From Ursus arctos (lineage: Eukaryota > Chordata > Mammalia > Carnivora > Ursidae): 64,000 nucleotides of DNA. The stretch covers positions 46,362,938-46,426,937 of the forward strand of contig NW_026622786.1 in assembly GCF_023065955.2 (NCBI RefSeq), read 5' to 3'. Shown here one piece after another: positions 23,270-34,915 of the stretch (positions are counted from its first letter, which is position 1; the number at the start of each line of letters is the position of its first letter). A program made the translations under genes and the position numbers. The notes under the pieces are model-generated. The model did no database searches, was not told the origin of the DNA, and saw only the letters and a program-made list of their open reading frames with translations.

Positions 23270-23517
23270 TTTTTTTTAATAATGATATTTTTTTATTATG
23301 TTAGTCACCATACACCATACAATAATGATATTTTTTTATTATGTTAGTCACCATACAGTACATCCCTGGTTTTTGATGTCAAGTTCAATGATTCATTAGT
23401 TGCGTATAACACCCAGTGCACCATGCAATACGTGCCCTCCTTACTACCCATCACCAGCCTATCCCATTCGCCCACCCCCCTCCCCTCTGAAGCCCTCAGT
23501 TTGTTTCTCAGAGTCCA
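23270..23517 (-). mobile_element. Truncated carnivore L1 3' end with internal tandem duplication
   Basis: Contains the same module as 1516-1803 (TTAGTCACCATACAGTACATC, CACCCAGTGCACCATGCAAT, then C-rich). TATTTTTATTTTA (23257-23269) and TATTTTTGTTTTA (23518-23530) form a 13-bp TSD with one mismatch. A 36-bp segment next to the tail is present twice, at 23278-23313 and 23321-23356, without mismatches. Confidence 0.92.
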
Positions 23518-23798
23518 TATTTTTGTTTTAAAGCCGATAACCTATTTAGGAGACAGTACGTCTTAGAGGGATTCCTATTTAATGTGTATGGAAAAGTGAG
23601 AAGCATTTTGCCATCTGCCTGGTGATGATAGTAGCATGGATGGGTGGGAGGGGAACTGATAGCAACTATGTGATTCTATGTTTTTTAAAACACCACCTGG
23701 AAGAGCCATACTCTTTTCCTTCAATAACTGCTTTATTTAATTACCAGCCTCCAGGTTTTGTAGGATAATAATTATTTTCATTCACTGAAATTGAAGGT

Positions 23799-23990
23799 AA
23801 TAATTATTACAGTTTCGAACACCAACTTTATACCAAGTAATGTGCTGGGTGCTTTAAAGCATTCACTGTTTTATGTATTTGCCCCATAGCTGTGTGAGGT
23901 AGGTCCTCTGAGTATCATTTATAGATAAAGAAACAGACTCAGAAATTTCCTGTAATTTATCAAAAGTAACAAATCTAATTAAACAAAGGT
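23799..23990 (-). mobile_element. MIR
   Basis: 'ACCAAGTAATGTGCTGGGTG', CTTTAAAGCATTCACTG, 'GAGGTAGGTCCTCTGAGTAT' and 'TAGATAAAGAAACAGACTCAG' follow the inverted MIR consensus in order. Confidence 0.85.
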
Positions 23991-24008
23991 TATTTGCTGC
24001 TGTCAATG

Positions 24009-24270
24009 ATGATAATGTTAATACTGATTGAGTACTGAGTTTCAGGAAAATTCTACTAGGCCCTGAGATGAATCATTTTACATTCATTATCTCAATTAAT
24101 TTTCACAGCTGGCCTGTAAGTTGACCACTAGTATTATTATACACATTTTATAGATGAGGAAATGGAGGTTTTTGAGTGATTAAGTATTTTATTTTTCCCA
24201 TGGTCAGACAACTAGTAAATCTTGGAATCAATATTAGATACCAGGCCTGCATTCATCTAAATCCCAGTCA
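24009..24270 (-). mobile_element. MIR, second copy in the same orientation
   Basis: 'TACTGATTGAGTACTGAGTT', 'CATTCATTATCTCAATTAAT', 'CACATTTTATAGATGAGGAA' and an 'ACAACTAGTAAATC' end match inverted MIR. It lies about 20 bp from the preceding MIR but is an independent copy, because the two do not share private changes. Confidence 0.85.
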
Positions 24271-24274
24271 CAAA

Positions 24275-27200
24275 GGCAGGGTGATTTCTAAAACACTTGG
24301 ACTGTTGTTTAAAAATAGAAATTCCTACTGAATGAAAATCTCTGCCGTCGTGACCTGGATGCTCCATATGACATGTGCTTATCACTTTCCCAGTTGATTC
24401 TGATACTGGGAAGTTATGAACATGTAAAAATGCCATGTTTCAGACTTGGTGATAGCTCTACCTTTGACTCTGTTAGGGAACTTGGATGAAACTCACTGCA
24501 CTTCGGGCAGCGCCATGGGTAATACTGAGTTTTATTCTTAAAAAACAAACAAACAAGCAAAAGCCCAATAGCCATCTCAGCTCTTTTGGATTATTTCACT
24601 ATTCTGTCACCACAGATTGATGGATGAACTTCTCCAATTTGTGCTCAATAATACCCATTACCGAAGAACAGTTATCTCAACTGTATTACTTGTGCCTAAC
24701 AATTAGTTTCTGTGATGCTTCAATGACCTTCTGCCCAAATAAGAATAAAATAATATTTCAAGATTTATATATTATTATGTAGAATATCATTGCTTATGTT
24801 ATACAAATTTGAAACAAATACAAGTCACATAGAATTAGGCAGACATAGTTAAACAGAAAAAAAAAAAAAAAACCAGAGAGGGAGCAAATTGAGGTGTTCA
24901 AGTGTTTTCTGATGGTAGGAGGCAGGGAGTATGGAATTCAGATTTTCTGAATAAGGGTAGAAGAATTGAACAGGCCCACTTAACCCAAGTTGCACTGCAA
25001 AAACTATTAAGCTATATCCTGTGAAGACACACACATGGTGATTTGTAGAAAGCATTTGTAGAATCCTTGATTCTAGGCGATAAATACCTCCAGCATTTCA
25101 TGAATTTCCAAAATAGAAAGCAGGAACAGTGATATTGGAGGTATTAGGAAAACTGTTCATTCATTTTAAAGACTAAGCTCTAGATGATTTAAAACAGAAA
25201 TGGAGAAGACTTTTGCACTTGTTCTTTGATTCTGATGCGAGGATATGAATTGTATGACTTGTGATAAGGAATATAGTCAAGAATAGATTAACTGTCCTAA
25301 TATGGCTTATATAAAAAATGGCTGAGAAGAAATTGATATGTCAATTATCTCCATTTTAACTTAATATGTTCTACTTCCCTTACATCCCCTGGACCTAGCC
25401 CACTCTGTATCATATGATCCTGAATTTCCAGCTAGAGATGATTTGATTTCCAATTCATTTTCCGGCCAGAAATAAATGTGTTCTTTCTCTGGATTTTGAA
25501 TGAAGAGGTACATGAACAGTTGTTCAGTCAGAAGCAAGATAGGAAGAAAAAAAAAAGCCGCATTGGGTGTAACTGATTGATGTTAATTCCCCGGTATTAG
25601 CACAGAGCACATAAACTCCTGCTGCTGGGCTCTACCCAGAAATGTCAACATTTGTTCCCTTTGTAATGTCAGAATGCTCAAAATTTCCTGAATTTCCACG
25701 ACATCTATCTTCACCCTTTAAACAAGCCCATTTCCTTTGATTTAGCTTGTTTGAATAGATTTCTCTTGCTTAACATGTAATAAATAGTTCAAAAAATAAT
25801 CTACTAGTCCTTCCCTCTCTTTCTCCCTCTCTCACAACATCTATGAATTGGAAAACAAACAGGGAAAGAAGTTTCTTTTTGTGTCAAGTTGAAATGAGTA
25901 TTAAATGTATGTATGATGTCTGAGAGAAAAGGATCAGAAATTATCACTACCTTCCCACAGGTCTCTTTCTTGTTAATTGCACTTAGAAAATCTTAATGCT
26001 ACAATCTATACTATATCTAGCAAGGGAGTTGAAATCTTTTTGAGTGTTTTATGATTTCCCTGCACAGCCTTTCATCATGACTGTTATGTGAACTTTAAAC
26101 ATTTTGTATGCAAGATTATAATTACTCTAACTCTCAAAAAAGCTTCCTTTCCTTTGCTTGTTTTTTTTTTTTTTCTTTTTCTAGATCTACCTGTTGTCAG
26201 AATGGAATTTGGAATATCCAATTAGATGAAATTTAAAGTATATCAAGTAATTGTGAGCAAGCACATGAACCATTGTAGCTCACATCGCACCTTGCTATCA
26301 GGACAAAAATAAAACTGCTTGCTTGTGGTTGTTGCCAATTCAGGAAATGGCATTTATAGAAACTTTGAAGAAACAGCTGTGATTTACCAAAAATGACTCA
26401 TTTGTTAATGCTGTAATAAATTACAATTCACTGACTTCATTGAACCCAACTCATGCGATATAAAATGAGATGGTATTTTGGGTCTCAAAATATAAAGTCA
26501 AGTCTGAAGTCAGCTGAAATTTATGGTTGCCCCTGTATACGTATAAACAGTTCGATTAAATCCATGGTATCAGAAGTTGAATTTCATATTTTTGTTGGTA
26601 GAGAATTATGGGTAAATATGCATTTTTTTCATATACACTGAGAATTTATGTTCATCATTTTTGTTCAAACTCTAAGTGAGTCATATATAGCATATTTAAT
26701 CTGTGAATAAATTCTGGGTACAGTCTCTAGAATATACCTTTTTTGGTAGAACTACTACTATTGTGGTTAAGGTTATCTAGTCAAATTTCTACACTGTACG
26801 CTGTAAACCTATTTGCCAGGCAAAGGACATCTGTTGCCCATCATTAGGAGTAAAAGTCTGAACACTTCTGTTCATTGAATCTTGGTGTCAGAGTCCAAGG
26901 AAAACACAACATATTCAAGAACTGGATAGAACAACACTTACTCATATAGAAAAGAGACAGAGAAAGATCAACCCCAATAGTAGGCATCAATCCCCGATAG
27001 CCAGCAGATTTCTCCCGACAACCAACACAAAGCAATTGCACTGCAGGCACTCCTTTTGTCCTGCAGTGGAAAGCTCCCATTTCTGGTTGACCAAGTGCCA
27101 TATGACACACAAACTTAAGCAGAACTATGGAATACCCATCAAATTTGAAACAGGGAAAGATATTCCCAAACAAAGCCATAAGCTTGGCATAGGCTTTTGG

Positions 27201-27460
27201 GGCTCCCCAGGAAAATAAATCTTTAATAGAGACACAAATCTGTCACTCAAGGAGGTAACACATAATGGTACACAATCAAACAAGGCTTTCATGTGTGTAT
27301 ATTTAAGTAGGAAATACGTGCTTACCTTTTAAAAATCATCAGATAAGAGAAAATGAGGATCAAATTCTAGATTCAGTTTTAAAATATAGTTCAATAATTT
27401 AAAAATTAAGTTTACCATATGCTTTTATTTTCTTGTAAAATAGTATTGATGTTCTAATTC
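24275..27460. other. Unassigned stretch, 3 kb
   Basis: No gene or confidently nameable repeat. 26844-27179 (minus) is a 111-codon open frame in a slightly GC-richer block (26840-27220). The block ends in GGCTCCCCAGGAAAATAAATC and could be a diverged LTR. The encoded peptide has no domain I recognise. Confidence 0.45.
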
Positions 27461-27464
27461 AAAT

Positions 27465-27925
27465 GGTAACATAGGAAGATACTAAAAACACCTCCTCCCA
27501 CAGACACACTGAGTCTACAGCTACAGATGGAAAAATTTCCTTTTAAAAAAATCTAAAACCTAACTAACTGATGCTACACAATGAACAAATGAGTTGAAAA
27601 CCACATCAAAGGAGATAGACGAGGCTGGGACACAATCTTACCAAAGACTTTATGCTTGGCATGGAGACCGACATCTGAAAGGGAACTCAAAACCTGGAGT
27701 TTTCCCTGAGGAGCAAAGGCCTTCAATTCTACATTGGGCACCCCAACTTTTAAGACATGCACTTGAGAGATTAGACTCCAAACAGCCTAACTTTGAAAAC
27801 CACTGGGGATCATGTCCCAAGACCCATAAAACCCTAAGACCCAGCAAACTGAGAAACAGCTCTTAGAGGACTCACATGCTTGGACTCACCTACTCCAGGG
27901 CCCAGCTCAGAGGCAGCCAATCATA
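27465..27925 (+). mobile_element. L1M 5' UTR fragment
   Basis: 'CACCTCCTCCCACAGACACA', 'TACAGCTACAGATGG', AAACCACATCAAAGGAGATAG, 'GGCCTTCAATTCTAC…GGGCACCCCAACTTTTAAG' and 'GAAAACCACTGGGGATCATG' follow the order of an old L1 (L1M-type) 5' UTR on the plus strand. The open frames here (27594-27866 and its antisense) are by-products. It is adjacent to inverted L1 sequence and then ORF2, so it is probably one rearranged element (27465-29945). Confidence 0.72.
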
Positions 27926-28112
27926 ATTATGTTTTACTACTTTACTACTTTTGTCCTTTAACCTTGATACTAGCTTTATAAATTGTTAATCTACTACCTT
28001 TACTGTATATTTACCTTTCCAGTGACATTTATTCTTTCATATGTGTTCTTGTTATTAATTAGCACCCTTTCTTTACAGATTAAAGGTTTTCCTTTAATAT
28101 TTCTTGTAAGGC
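27926..28112 (-). mobile_element. Inverted L1 segment (ORF1/ORF2 spacer region)
   Basis: 'ACCTTGATACTAGCTTTATA', 'CTACTACCTTTACTGTATAT', TTACCTTTCCAGTGACATTT and 'TTTCTTGTAAGGCT' match the reverse complement of the region around the ORF1 end/spacer of old L1s. At about 28112 the text switches directly to plus-strand ORF2 coding sequence (AAAAAGGAAGAAGTAAAACTG). Confidence 0.7.
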
Positions 28113-28455
28113 TAAAAAGGAAGAAGTAAAACTGTCACTATTTGAATATGACATTATATTATATACAGAAAACCCTAAAGATTCCAACGAAAAACTGTTA
28201 GAACTAATAAATGAATCTGATAAAGATGTAGGATTCAAATTCAGTACACAAAAATGTTGTGTCTCTACACATTAATAATGACCTATCAAAAAAAAATTTA
28301 AAACAACCTCATTTACAATTGCACCAAATAGAGTAAAATATCTAAGAATAAATTTAACCAAGGAGGTGAGAGACTTATACTCTGAAAACTAGAGGACATT
28401 GATTAAAAAACTGAAGATGACACAAATAAATTGAAATATATTCTGTGCTAATGAA

Positions 28456-28704
28456 TTGGAAGAATTTATATTGTTAAAATATCCATACTATCCAAAGCAA
28501 TATACAGATTCAATCCAATCCCTATCAAAATTCCAATGGCATTTTTCAGAAAAAATAGAACAAACAATCCTAAAATTTGTATCAAACCACAAAAGACCCC
28601 AAATAGCCAAATCAGTCTTGAGAAAGAACAACAAAACAAAAGACATCACATGCCCTCATTTCAAACTATATTACAAAGCTGTAGTAAATAAAACAGGGTG
28701 GTGA
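28456..28704 (+). pseudogene. L1 ORF2 thumb/C-terminal fragment
   Basis: 82 codons with the L1 ORF2 signature order: ...[22 protein letters not shown], [15 protein letters not shown] and [13 protein letters not shown]. This is the region following the reverse transcriptase palm in L1 ORF2p. An in-frame stop ends it at the normally conserved W-rich segment. It is not expressed as a functional protein. Confidence 0.85.
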
Positions 28705-29602
28705 TCAGCATAGAAATAGGCAAATAGATCAATAAAACAGAATAGGGAGACCAGAAATAAACCCATGTATATATATAAAGAAGCCAAAACTATGCAATAT
28801 AGAAAGGATAATCTCTTCAATAAGATGCTGTGAAAACTGGACAGCCACATAAAAAGAATGAAATTAGACCACTATCTCACATCATATAAAAAAATTAACT
28901 CAAAATGGATTAAAGACTTGAATATAAGTCCTGAAACCATAAAACTCTTCGAAGAAAACACAGGTGGTAAACTTTCTGACGTAGGTCTTGGTGATGATTT
29001 TTTGAACCTGACATGAAAAGCAAAATCAACAAAAGCAAAAATAAACAAGTGGAACTGCAACAAACTTAAAAGCATTTGCACAGCACAGGGATCCATCAAC
29101 AAAGTTAAAAGGCAACCTACTAAATGGGAGAATATATTTACAAATTGTATATCTTATAAGGGGCTGATATCCAAGATATATAAAGAACTCATACAAATCA
29201 TAGCAAAGAAACAAGAAATCTGATTTAAAAATGGGTAGAAGATCTGAAGATACATCTTTCCAAAGAAGATATACAGATGGAATACAGGTACATGAAAAGA
29301 TGCTCAACATCATTAATTATCCGGGAAATGCAAATCAAAACCACAATGAGGTATCAACTTACACCAGTCAGAATAGTTAGTATCACAAGCACAAGAAATA
29401 AGAAGTGTTGATGAGGATGTGGAGAAAAGACAACCTTTGTGCTCTGTTGGTGGAAACGTAAATCGGTATAGCCACCATGGAAAACAGTATGTAGTTTGCT
29501 CAAAACACTAAAAATTGAACTACCATATTTTCCAGTCGGTCCACTTCTGCTATTATCTGAAGAAAACAAAAACACTAACCCTAAAAAGATATCTGCACCT
29601 AC

Positions 29603-29800
29603 ATGTTCATTGCAGCATTATTTACAATAGCTAAGACATGTAAACAACCTAAGTGCTCACTGATGAATAAATGTGGTATAGTATCCAGCCGTAAAGAAGA
29701 AATTGTGGTATATTATTCAGCCATAAAGAAGAATGAACTATTGCCATTTGTGACAGCATGGATAGACCTTGAGGGCATTATGCTAAGTGAAATAAGTTAA
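29603..29800 (+). pseudogene. L1 ORF2 C-terminal end fragment
   Basis: 65 codons reading MFIAALFTIAKTCKQPKCS, then VVYYSAIKKNELLPF and a DLEGIMLSEIS end. These are the last conserved blocks of L1 ORF2p, followed by a stop close to the natural position. The middle is scrambled by a short duplication: 'GGTATA(G/T)T' and 'CAGCC(G/A)TAAAGAAGAA' occur twice around 29670-29730. Confidence 0.85.
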
Positions 29801-29949
29801 ATAGAGAAAGAGAAATACCCTATCATCTCTCTTATATGTGAAATCTTAAAAAAAAAAAAATCAAGTTCATAGATACAGAGAACAGATTGGTGATTGCCAC
29901 AGGTGGGGATTGGGGTAGGAGAAATGGATAAAAAAATTTTTTCTTAGCT

Positions 29950-32385
29950 TAAATGAATTGAATACAACTTTAAGTAGGTATATGGAAATAAGAGACATCT
30001 TTATTATTAAGAATGAAAAATTGTTCTGGAGAAGGGAATTCATTAGCCCTGACACTTGAAAGAGTATCATAAATATTGGCATTTGTATATAGAGATTGTC
30101 AAATTTAATCACACATAAATATACTGATATACTTTTCTATACTTTAATTCTCCTCTCTCCCTCTCCCCTGCCCCCATCTTTCTCTGTCTTTCCTTCTGTC
30201 TGTCTCGTGCTCTGTTAATTAGTTTTGGGACAAAAACACCTTAAACAGCATTAAACTTTTTTCCCTGAATATTTCTTAATGGACTTTTACACTTTGTAAC
30301 TCCTGAAGCATTACACTGCATGCTGCATTTTCCAAATAGTATATATTTTTCTTGCTTGGAAGTGATTTTAATAAATGAATATCAACACATGAATACTTCA
30401 TATAATGGCATTTGGGTAGCATAGGCTAGTCTATTCTGTACTATGGTTTCATGTACATTAATAAATATGTTCATTTCCAGAACATTCAAAGTACTTAAAT
30501 TTACATCAAGTACTTAAATTTACTATGAAGTGAATATAATATCGTCTTTACATCAATTTATTTTCATATATTTCATGAAATGAAACTGAATGTTGTAAAA
30601 TGAAAATTCTCTTTATTCTACATATAAAGAAAACTTTTATAAGTGTAAATTTTTAATTAGATTAATTTTAATATGATTTTGTAAGACAAGTTGCACAAAA
30701 TTCAAACAGTACAAAAAAGTATACAATAAAAATTCTGTCCTGACCCCAACCATTTGGTTCCTTTCTCCAGAAGCAACAAGAGTGAAAGATTTTTGTGATT
30801 CCTTCTAAAGATATTTTGTATACATGACGATATTCATATATACACTTTCCCATTTTCTTTAAAACAGAAATTATAGCTGTATGAAAAATTAAATAGTATT
30901 GAATTCCTGAAGAAATTTCCTTTAATATATCCATAGGTTGGTAAATTACTCTAACTAATAATATACCAACAAATAAATTACAGAACAGAACGACAACAAA
31001 AGACAGGACAAAAATGTGCAAAACCCATTAGAAATTATTGAAAAGTTTTCAAAAATATCAAGATATGGTTATGGTAAGTTGTAGCTCCTGCAAATGTTAT
31101 CATTGTATGTGGTAATAAGTATTAAGAATAAGTATTAAGAACATCCAGTTTCTGTTATTTATATGGTACCTATAGAAATACAGGAATTAGCCAGAATTTG
31201 CCATTTTTAATATGATCGTAGGGCCTAGTTTGCATGCCAGAATCCTTCTTTGAGCCAGTTGTCCCATTGTAATTATTGATAGTGTTATCTTTTACTCTAT
31301 AATTTTTCTGATTCAGATAATTAGTTATATAGTCACCATTAATCATATGGGATTTGGTACTTGGGATTCAGGAGAAGCCAAATTAGCCTCAAAATCAGTG
31401 CAATTACCCATTCCATTCCAATCCCACCTAGTGGAACTGCTGAAGATAAACTGGTCTGAAAGACATGAGCCATTGCTTCCAGGTGTTGTTTTCCAACCAT
31501 TTTGTGCTAAATGGCCCACAGTGAGCTGGCCTGGGGTTCAGTGCAGGCCTGGAAGGGATCCATATGGCTATCGCTAGGCAGCTAGTCCACATGACTTTTT
31601 CTCCCTAATCCTTCTTCTCGCTAAGTTGCAAAGAGAACTTTGGGGACTTGCCTTGTTTGTATTTATTGACCATTCTTAAAATGAGTTATTGCTTAGAAAA
31701 CATCACTCTTGTTTATTTTTTATTGTTTGGAGAGTTGTAGAATGCTTTTAAACTATTTTTAAAAGAATAAAGAAAATGCAGGTCAATGGCTATAAATTCA
31801 ACTAGACAGGGAATGTACTGAAACGGTAAAGAAAGAAAGGCTCAGCATTGAAATGAAAATATTTAAACTACAGGTAACTTCCGGATACAATCTGTAGGAT
31901 CTCCCTCTCCCTCTCCCTCTCCCTCTCTCTCTCTCTCTCCCTCCCTCTCTCTTTTTCCCTTGGTAGGACTTTTGAGGACAAAGCTATTTAGACCATAGAT
32001 CATTTTTCTATATGATCACAGGCAATTAACTTATGGTTTTTCCTCCACAGAACAATGAAATTTCAAGTGGACAAGTTCCACTTAATTCACTCCTCTGAGT
32101 TCAGTAAGACAAATGTAATATGAAAAGATCCCAGAAACTAAAAAAAAAGGTACTTTCAGTTTTAGCGCACCTAATGCAGAAAGGAAGAAGAGTATAGTGC
32201 GTTATCCTCACTTTCCCCTAACGATTCCTTAGAACTATAAATGGAAAGATGAATTTTGCTGCTGCCAAACAGGCTGAGGGGAGTGAACTAATTAAACACT
32301 TTCTCATTATAAAACTATCAACAAGGCATTTGGCCAGTTAGAGCCCAGAACCTTCACATTAAAAATGGTGATTTGTTTTTTCATT
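29950..32385. other. Unassigned stretch
   Basis: No gene. A 117-codon minus frame at 30668-31021 has no recognisable domain. 31340-31600 is slightly GC-richer and repeat-free by eye. CT-rich low complexity occurs at 30150-30215 and 31901-31953. Confidence 0.5.
31901..31953. repeat. CT-rich simple repeat, (CTCCCT)n/(CT)n
   Basis: Four or five CTCCCT hexamers pass into a pure CT run and then CCCTCCCTCTCTCTC. A polypyrimidine tract about 53 bp long. Confidence 0.95.
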
Positions 32386-32389
32386 TGTT

Positions 32390-32530
32390 AATAAATATTG
32401 GCTTCTGCTATGTGCCACGTACCATAGATCTAAATATAAATTGATGAACACATGGACAAGATTTCTGCCCTCATAAAGCTTACAATCTAGGGGATATTCA
32501 GTTACTCTGTCACCAAGAAAACAATAAGAA
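32390..32530 (+). repeat. Ancient dispersed repeat, class unresolved
   Basis: 'AATAAATATTGGCTTCTGCT', 'ATGTGCCACGTACCATAGAT' and 'CCCTCATAAAGCTTACAATC' show the pattern of the same old repeat as at 8611, 18890 and 60110. Confidence 0.5.
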
Positions 32531-32539
32531 TTCAATGTT

Positions 32540-33790
32540 TTATTTTAAGAATTCAGTGAGATAAATTTTGTAAAGCTTTAGCTTCGTGCATGGAGTAATG
32601 TAAAAAGTTATTGCTTGTCATATTGCTAAGGAAATAAGTGCAATATTGAGTCAAAAACTGCTGTAGAAGAAACAGAAACATAATGTACACACTTCCTCTC
32701 CATTGTTTATCAGTCACACACTCTAATGAACAGTTGATTTCCCTCCCGAATTTGGAGGGTAGTGACTTCCTGTATTATAATCATCCATGAATTAAGGCCG
32801 GATTGAGAATTTTGTGAAAGACAACCATCTGCTATCCCTGGGGAACACCTTGTTTTTTGGATATCTGATTTTTATTTTTCCTCTTATCATTATGACAGAA
32901 ATAGTCTTTTGGGTTGTCTGTTCTTAAATATAGAAATTTAATACATGTGACCTGCAGGTAATCATACTAGATCAAAACAATTTTGTAGCAAAACATAATA
33001 GTATACACATTAACAGGTCCATTTTTTTATCCCATTTAATGACTCTTCTACTGGTATGACTTCACTGAGAATGTCTAAGCTATGAGCAAAAATACAGCAC
33101 AGCATATTTATATACATATGATAAATACGGGTATCCCTAAAGGCACCTTTAAATAAATAAAAAATTTAAATATAATTTGTATTACTTTTTAAAATTGATA
33201 AGCATTTTAATTTTAAAATTTAAGTAAGCATTTAAAATTCAACATGATGGTACACTTATAAAATGTTCTAGTCTTCTGATGATATATTTATGAAAATTAT
33301 GACTAAGCTTTCATTCAACACTTTCAAAAATTGATATCAAAATGTGTAGTTTATTCTCTTATAAAGTAGGGAATATGAAAGTACTGTTCTTCAACAATAA
33401 CGTCTTCGCTCTGAGAGAGCAGAAGATGATTAGTTAACATGAAAATACTTTGGAGGAAGACAAAATACCAAGTCTCTTGATGATGTCACACTGAATAAAA
33501 AAATAAAATCCCACTTCTAGAAAAATAATTTAAAAAAATATTTTGAATGTTATAAAATATGTAAATCAGACAACAGAAATAATCTTCTAAAAGAAAAGAG
33601 AAAAAAATTGGCAAGTAACCAAGCAAACTAGTATTGAGAATCCTATGCCGGATTTGAATGAGAAAACCTGTGTTTCAACTTTAGCTTTTCTCTAATTCAT
33701 TTTGATTTTGAATCTTACTTTTATCATAAATAAAACAATCAGGTTGGACTATTCATGTGAGTCTCAGAGTGGGTAGTATATGCAGCTCCC
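32540..33790. other. Unassigned AT-rich stretch
   Basis: No gene or nameable repeat. Confidence 0.5.
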
Positions 33791-33795
33791 TCTGT

Positions 33796-34330
33796 GTTGG
33801 GAAATAATTCTCTGTGGGTCTGGTGTTTATGTACATCTTCTGAGCAGAGAGCACCAACAGCTGTGTTCAGAGATGTTTACCTAACAGCCACGGAAACATA
33901 AAGATAGTGCCTCCTGGAGATATTCCAAGCTGTCTCTCCTGGACACACTCTAGGGTAATTAAGTTAAAGGCATCTCCTCCCCTTCTCCAGAGACATTCTA
34001 GGATAAGATAATGTTTCCTTCTCAAGAAAAAAGGAGAGGAGAGGAGAGGACAGGAGAGGACAGGAGAGGACAGGAGAGCTGAGTTTGCCAGAAGCACCTA
34101 TATGAGAGCAGGATCTCGATATCTTAGAGTAAAGAAGACATCATGAATCCACTGCATGCACATCTACCTGGCCTGTCTGTGCTTCAGCCCCATGGCACCT
34201 GAAGGACACAGGAAAGTGATAGAAGCATGAAGTCCAAGCTGCCTAGTATGCCATGAGCAATAAACTATTTAAACCATTTGAGCTAATTGTCTCTTTACTG
34301 GATGAATCTATGGAAGTGGGACAAGTCAGT
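33796..34330 (+). mobile_element. Candidate solitary LTR with internal minisatellite
   Basis: The block is richer in GC than its flanks. It contains a TATA-like CCTATATGAGAG near 34098 and, about 155 bp later, GCAATAAACT (poly(A) signal), then a T-rich stretch. That spacing and order fit an LTR promoter, R region and U5. I cannot match it to a named family and saw no target-site duplication, so this is inference. Confidence 0.3.
34032..34079. repeat. Minisatellite, AGGAGAGG(A/AC) units
   Basis: Four to five tandem copies: GGAGAGGAGA, then CAGGAGAGGA twice and CAGGAGAG. Purine-rich on the plus strand. The minus-strand frame over it (33867-34097) encodes Ser/Leu/Pro repeats and is not a gene. 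Confidence 0.95.
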
Positions 34331-34473
34331 CTAGCAGCTGTGCTAGTTACTGCTATTTAGGAACTGCTTAAACACTTAACACTGATGATGGCTGAATGCC
34401 CATTAAAATCACATGAGGTAATTTTCCAAAATATGCATGTTCCTCTGGATTCTTAGCTCGTCCACACCTTTTA

Positions 34474-34671
34474 TGGGTTTTTTTGTTTGTTTATTTGTTT
34501 AAGGATTTTTCTCTATTTGAGGAGAGTGTGTATGAGTTGGGGGGAGAGGCAGAGGGAGAAGAAGGCTCCTTGCTGAGCAGGGAGCCTGACATGGGGCTTG
34601 ATCCCATGACCCCAGGATCATGACCTGAGACAAAGACAGATGCTTAACTGACTGAGCCACACAGGCACCCC
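34474..34671 (-). mobile_element. CAN-SINE (SINEC)
   Basis: (TTTG)n start (inverted tail), 'GAGGCAGAGGGAGAAGAAGG', 'GCTGAGCAGGGAGCCTGACA', CCCCAGGATCATGACCTGAG, GATGCTTAACTGACTGAGCC and a terminal AGGCACCCC. An inverted SINEC of intermediate age. The TSD is only weakly visible. Confidence 0.93.
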
Positions 34672-34915
34672 TCCCATATCTTTTTGAAGGCTGGCTTTAA
34701 GAAGCCATTGTTTTTTAATGAAAGATGTCTTATTCTTAAGCTGTCTTAAATAAACAAGGATGAAGGAAGGATGTAAAAAAATAAAGGGATGGAGAACTAC
34801 TGGAACTAGTTAATGGAACTCATTTATTAATAAAGGTAGACACTAAAGATGTAAAACTGAGGCTTCTGTCCTCAAGTGCCTTACTGTCTTATAAAAAAAG
34901 GGAAATGAGGTCCAC

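Larger units (their letters stand above)
28113..29945 (+). mobile_element. L1M ORF2 3' half and 3' UTR
   Basis: Starts at the ORF2 segment equivalent to KKEEVKLSLFEYD just before the reverse transcriptase aspartates; the YADD/FADDM position reads FEYDI and is degenerate. It continues through the thumb and C-terminal domain, including open pieces at 28456-28704 and 29603-29800, and an A13 run at 29848-29861. It ends in an L1 3' UTR start ('GATTGGTGATTGCCACAGGT'). Many stops are present. The 3' UTR is truncated near 29945. Confidence 0.88.

Noticed and set aside
24009..24270. Two MIRs 20 bp apart as a possible segmental duplication
   Set aside because: They cover similar MIR regions but share no private substitutions, so they are independent insertions.
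26844..27179. 111-codon minus frame with a start Met
   Set aside because: No domain, and the segment looks like a possible LTR. Length is within chance for this window.
30668..31021. 117-codon minus frame beginning with a hydrophobic stretch (possible signal peptide)
   Set aside because: AT-rich codons give hydrophobic Phe/Ile/Leu-rich frames by chance. No conserved motif or splice context is visible.
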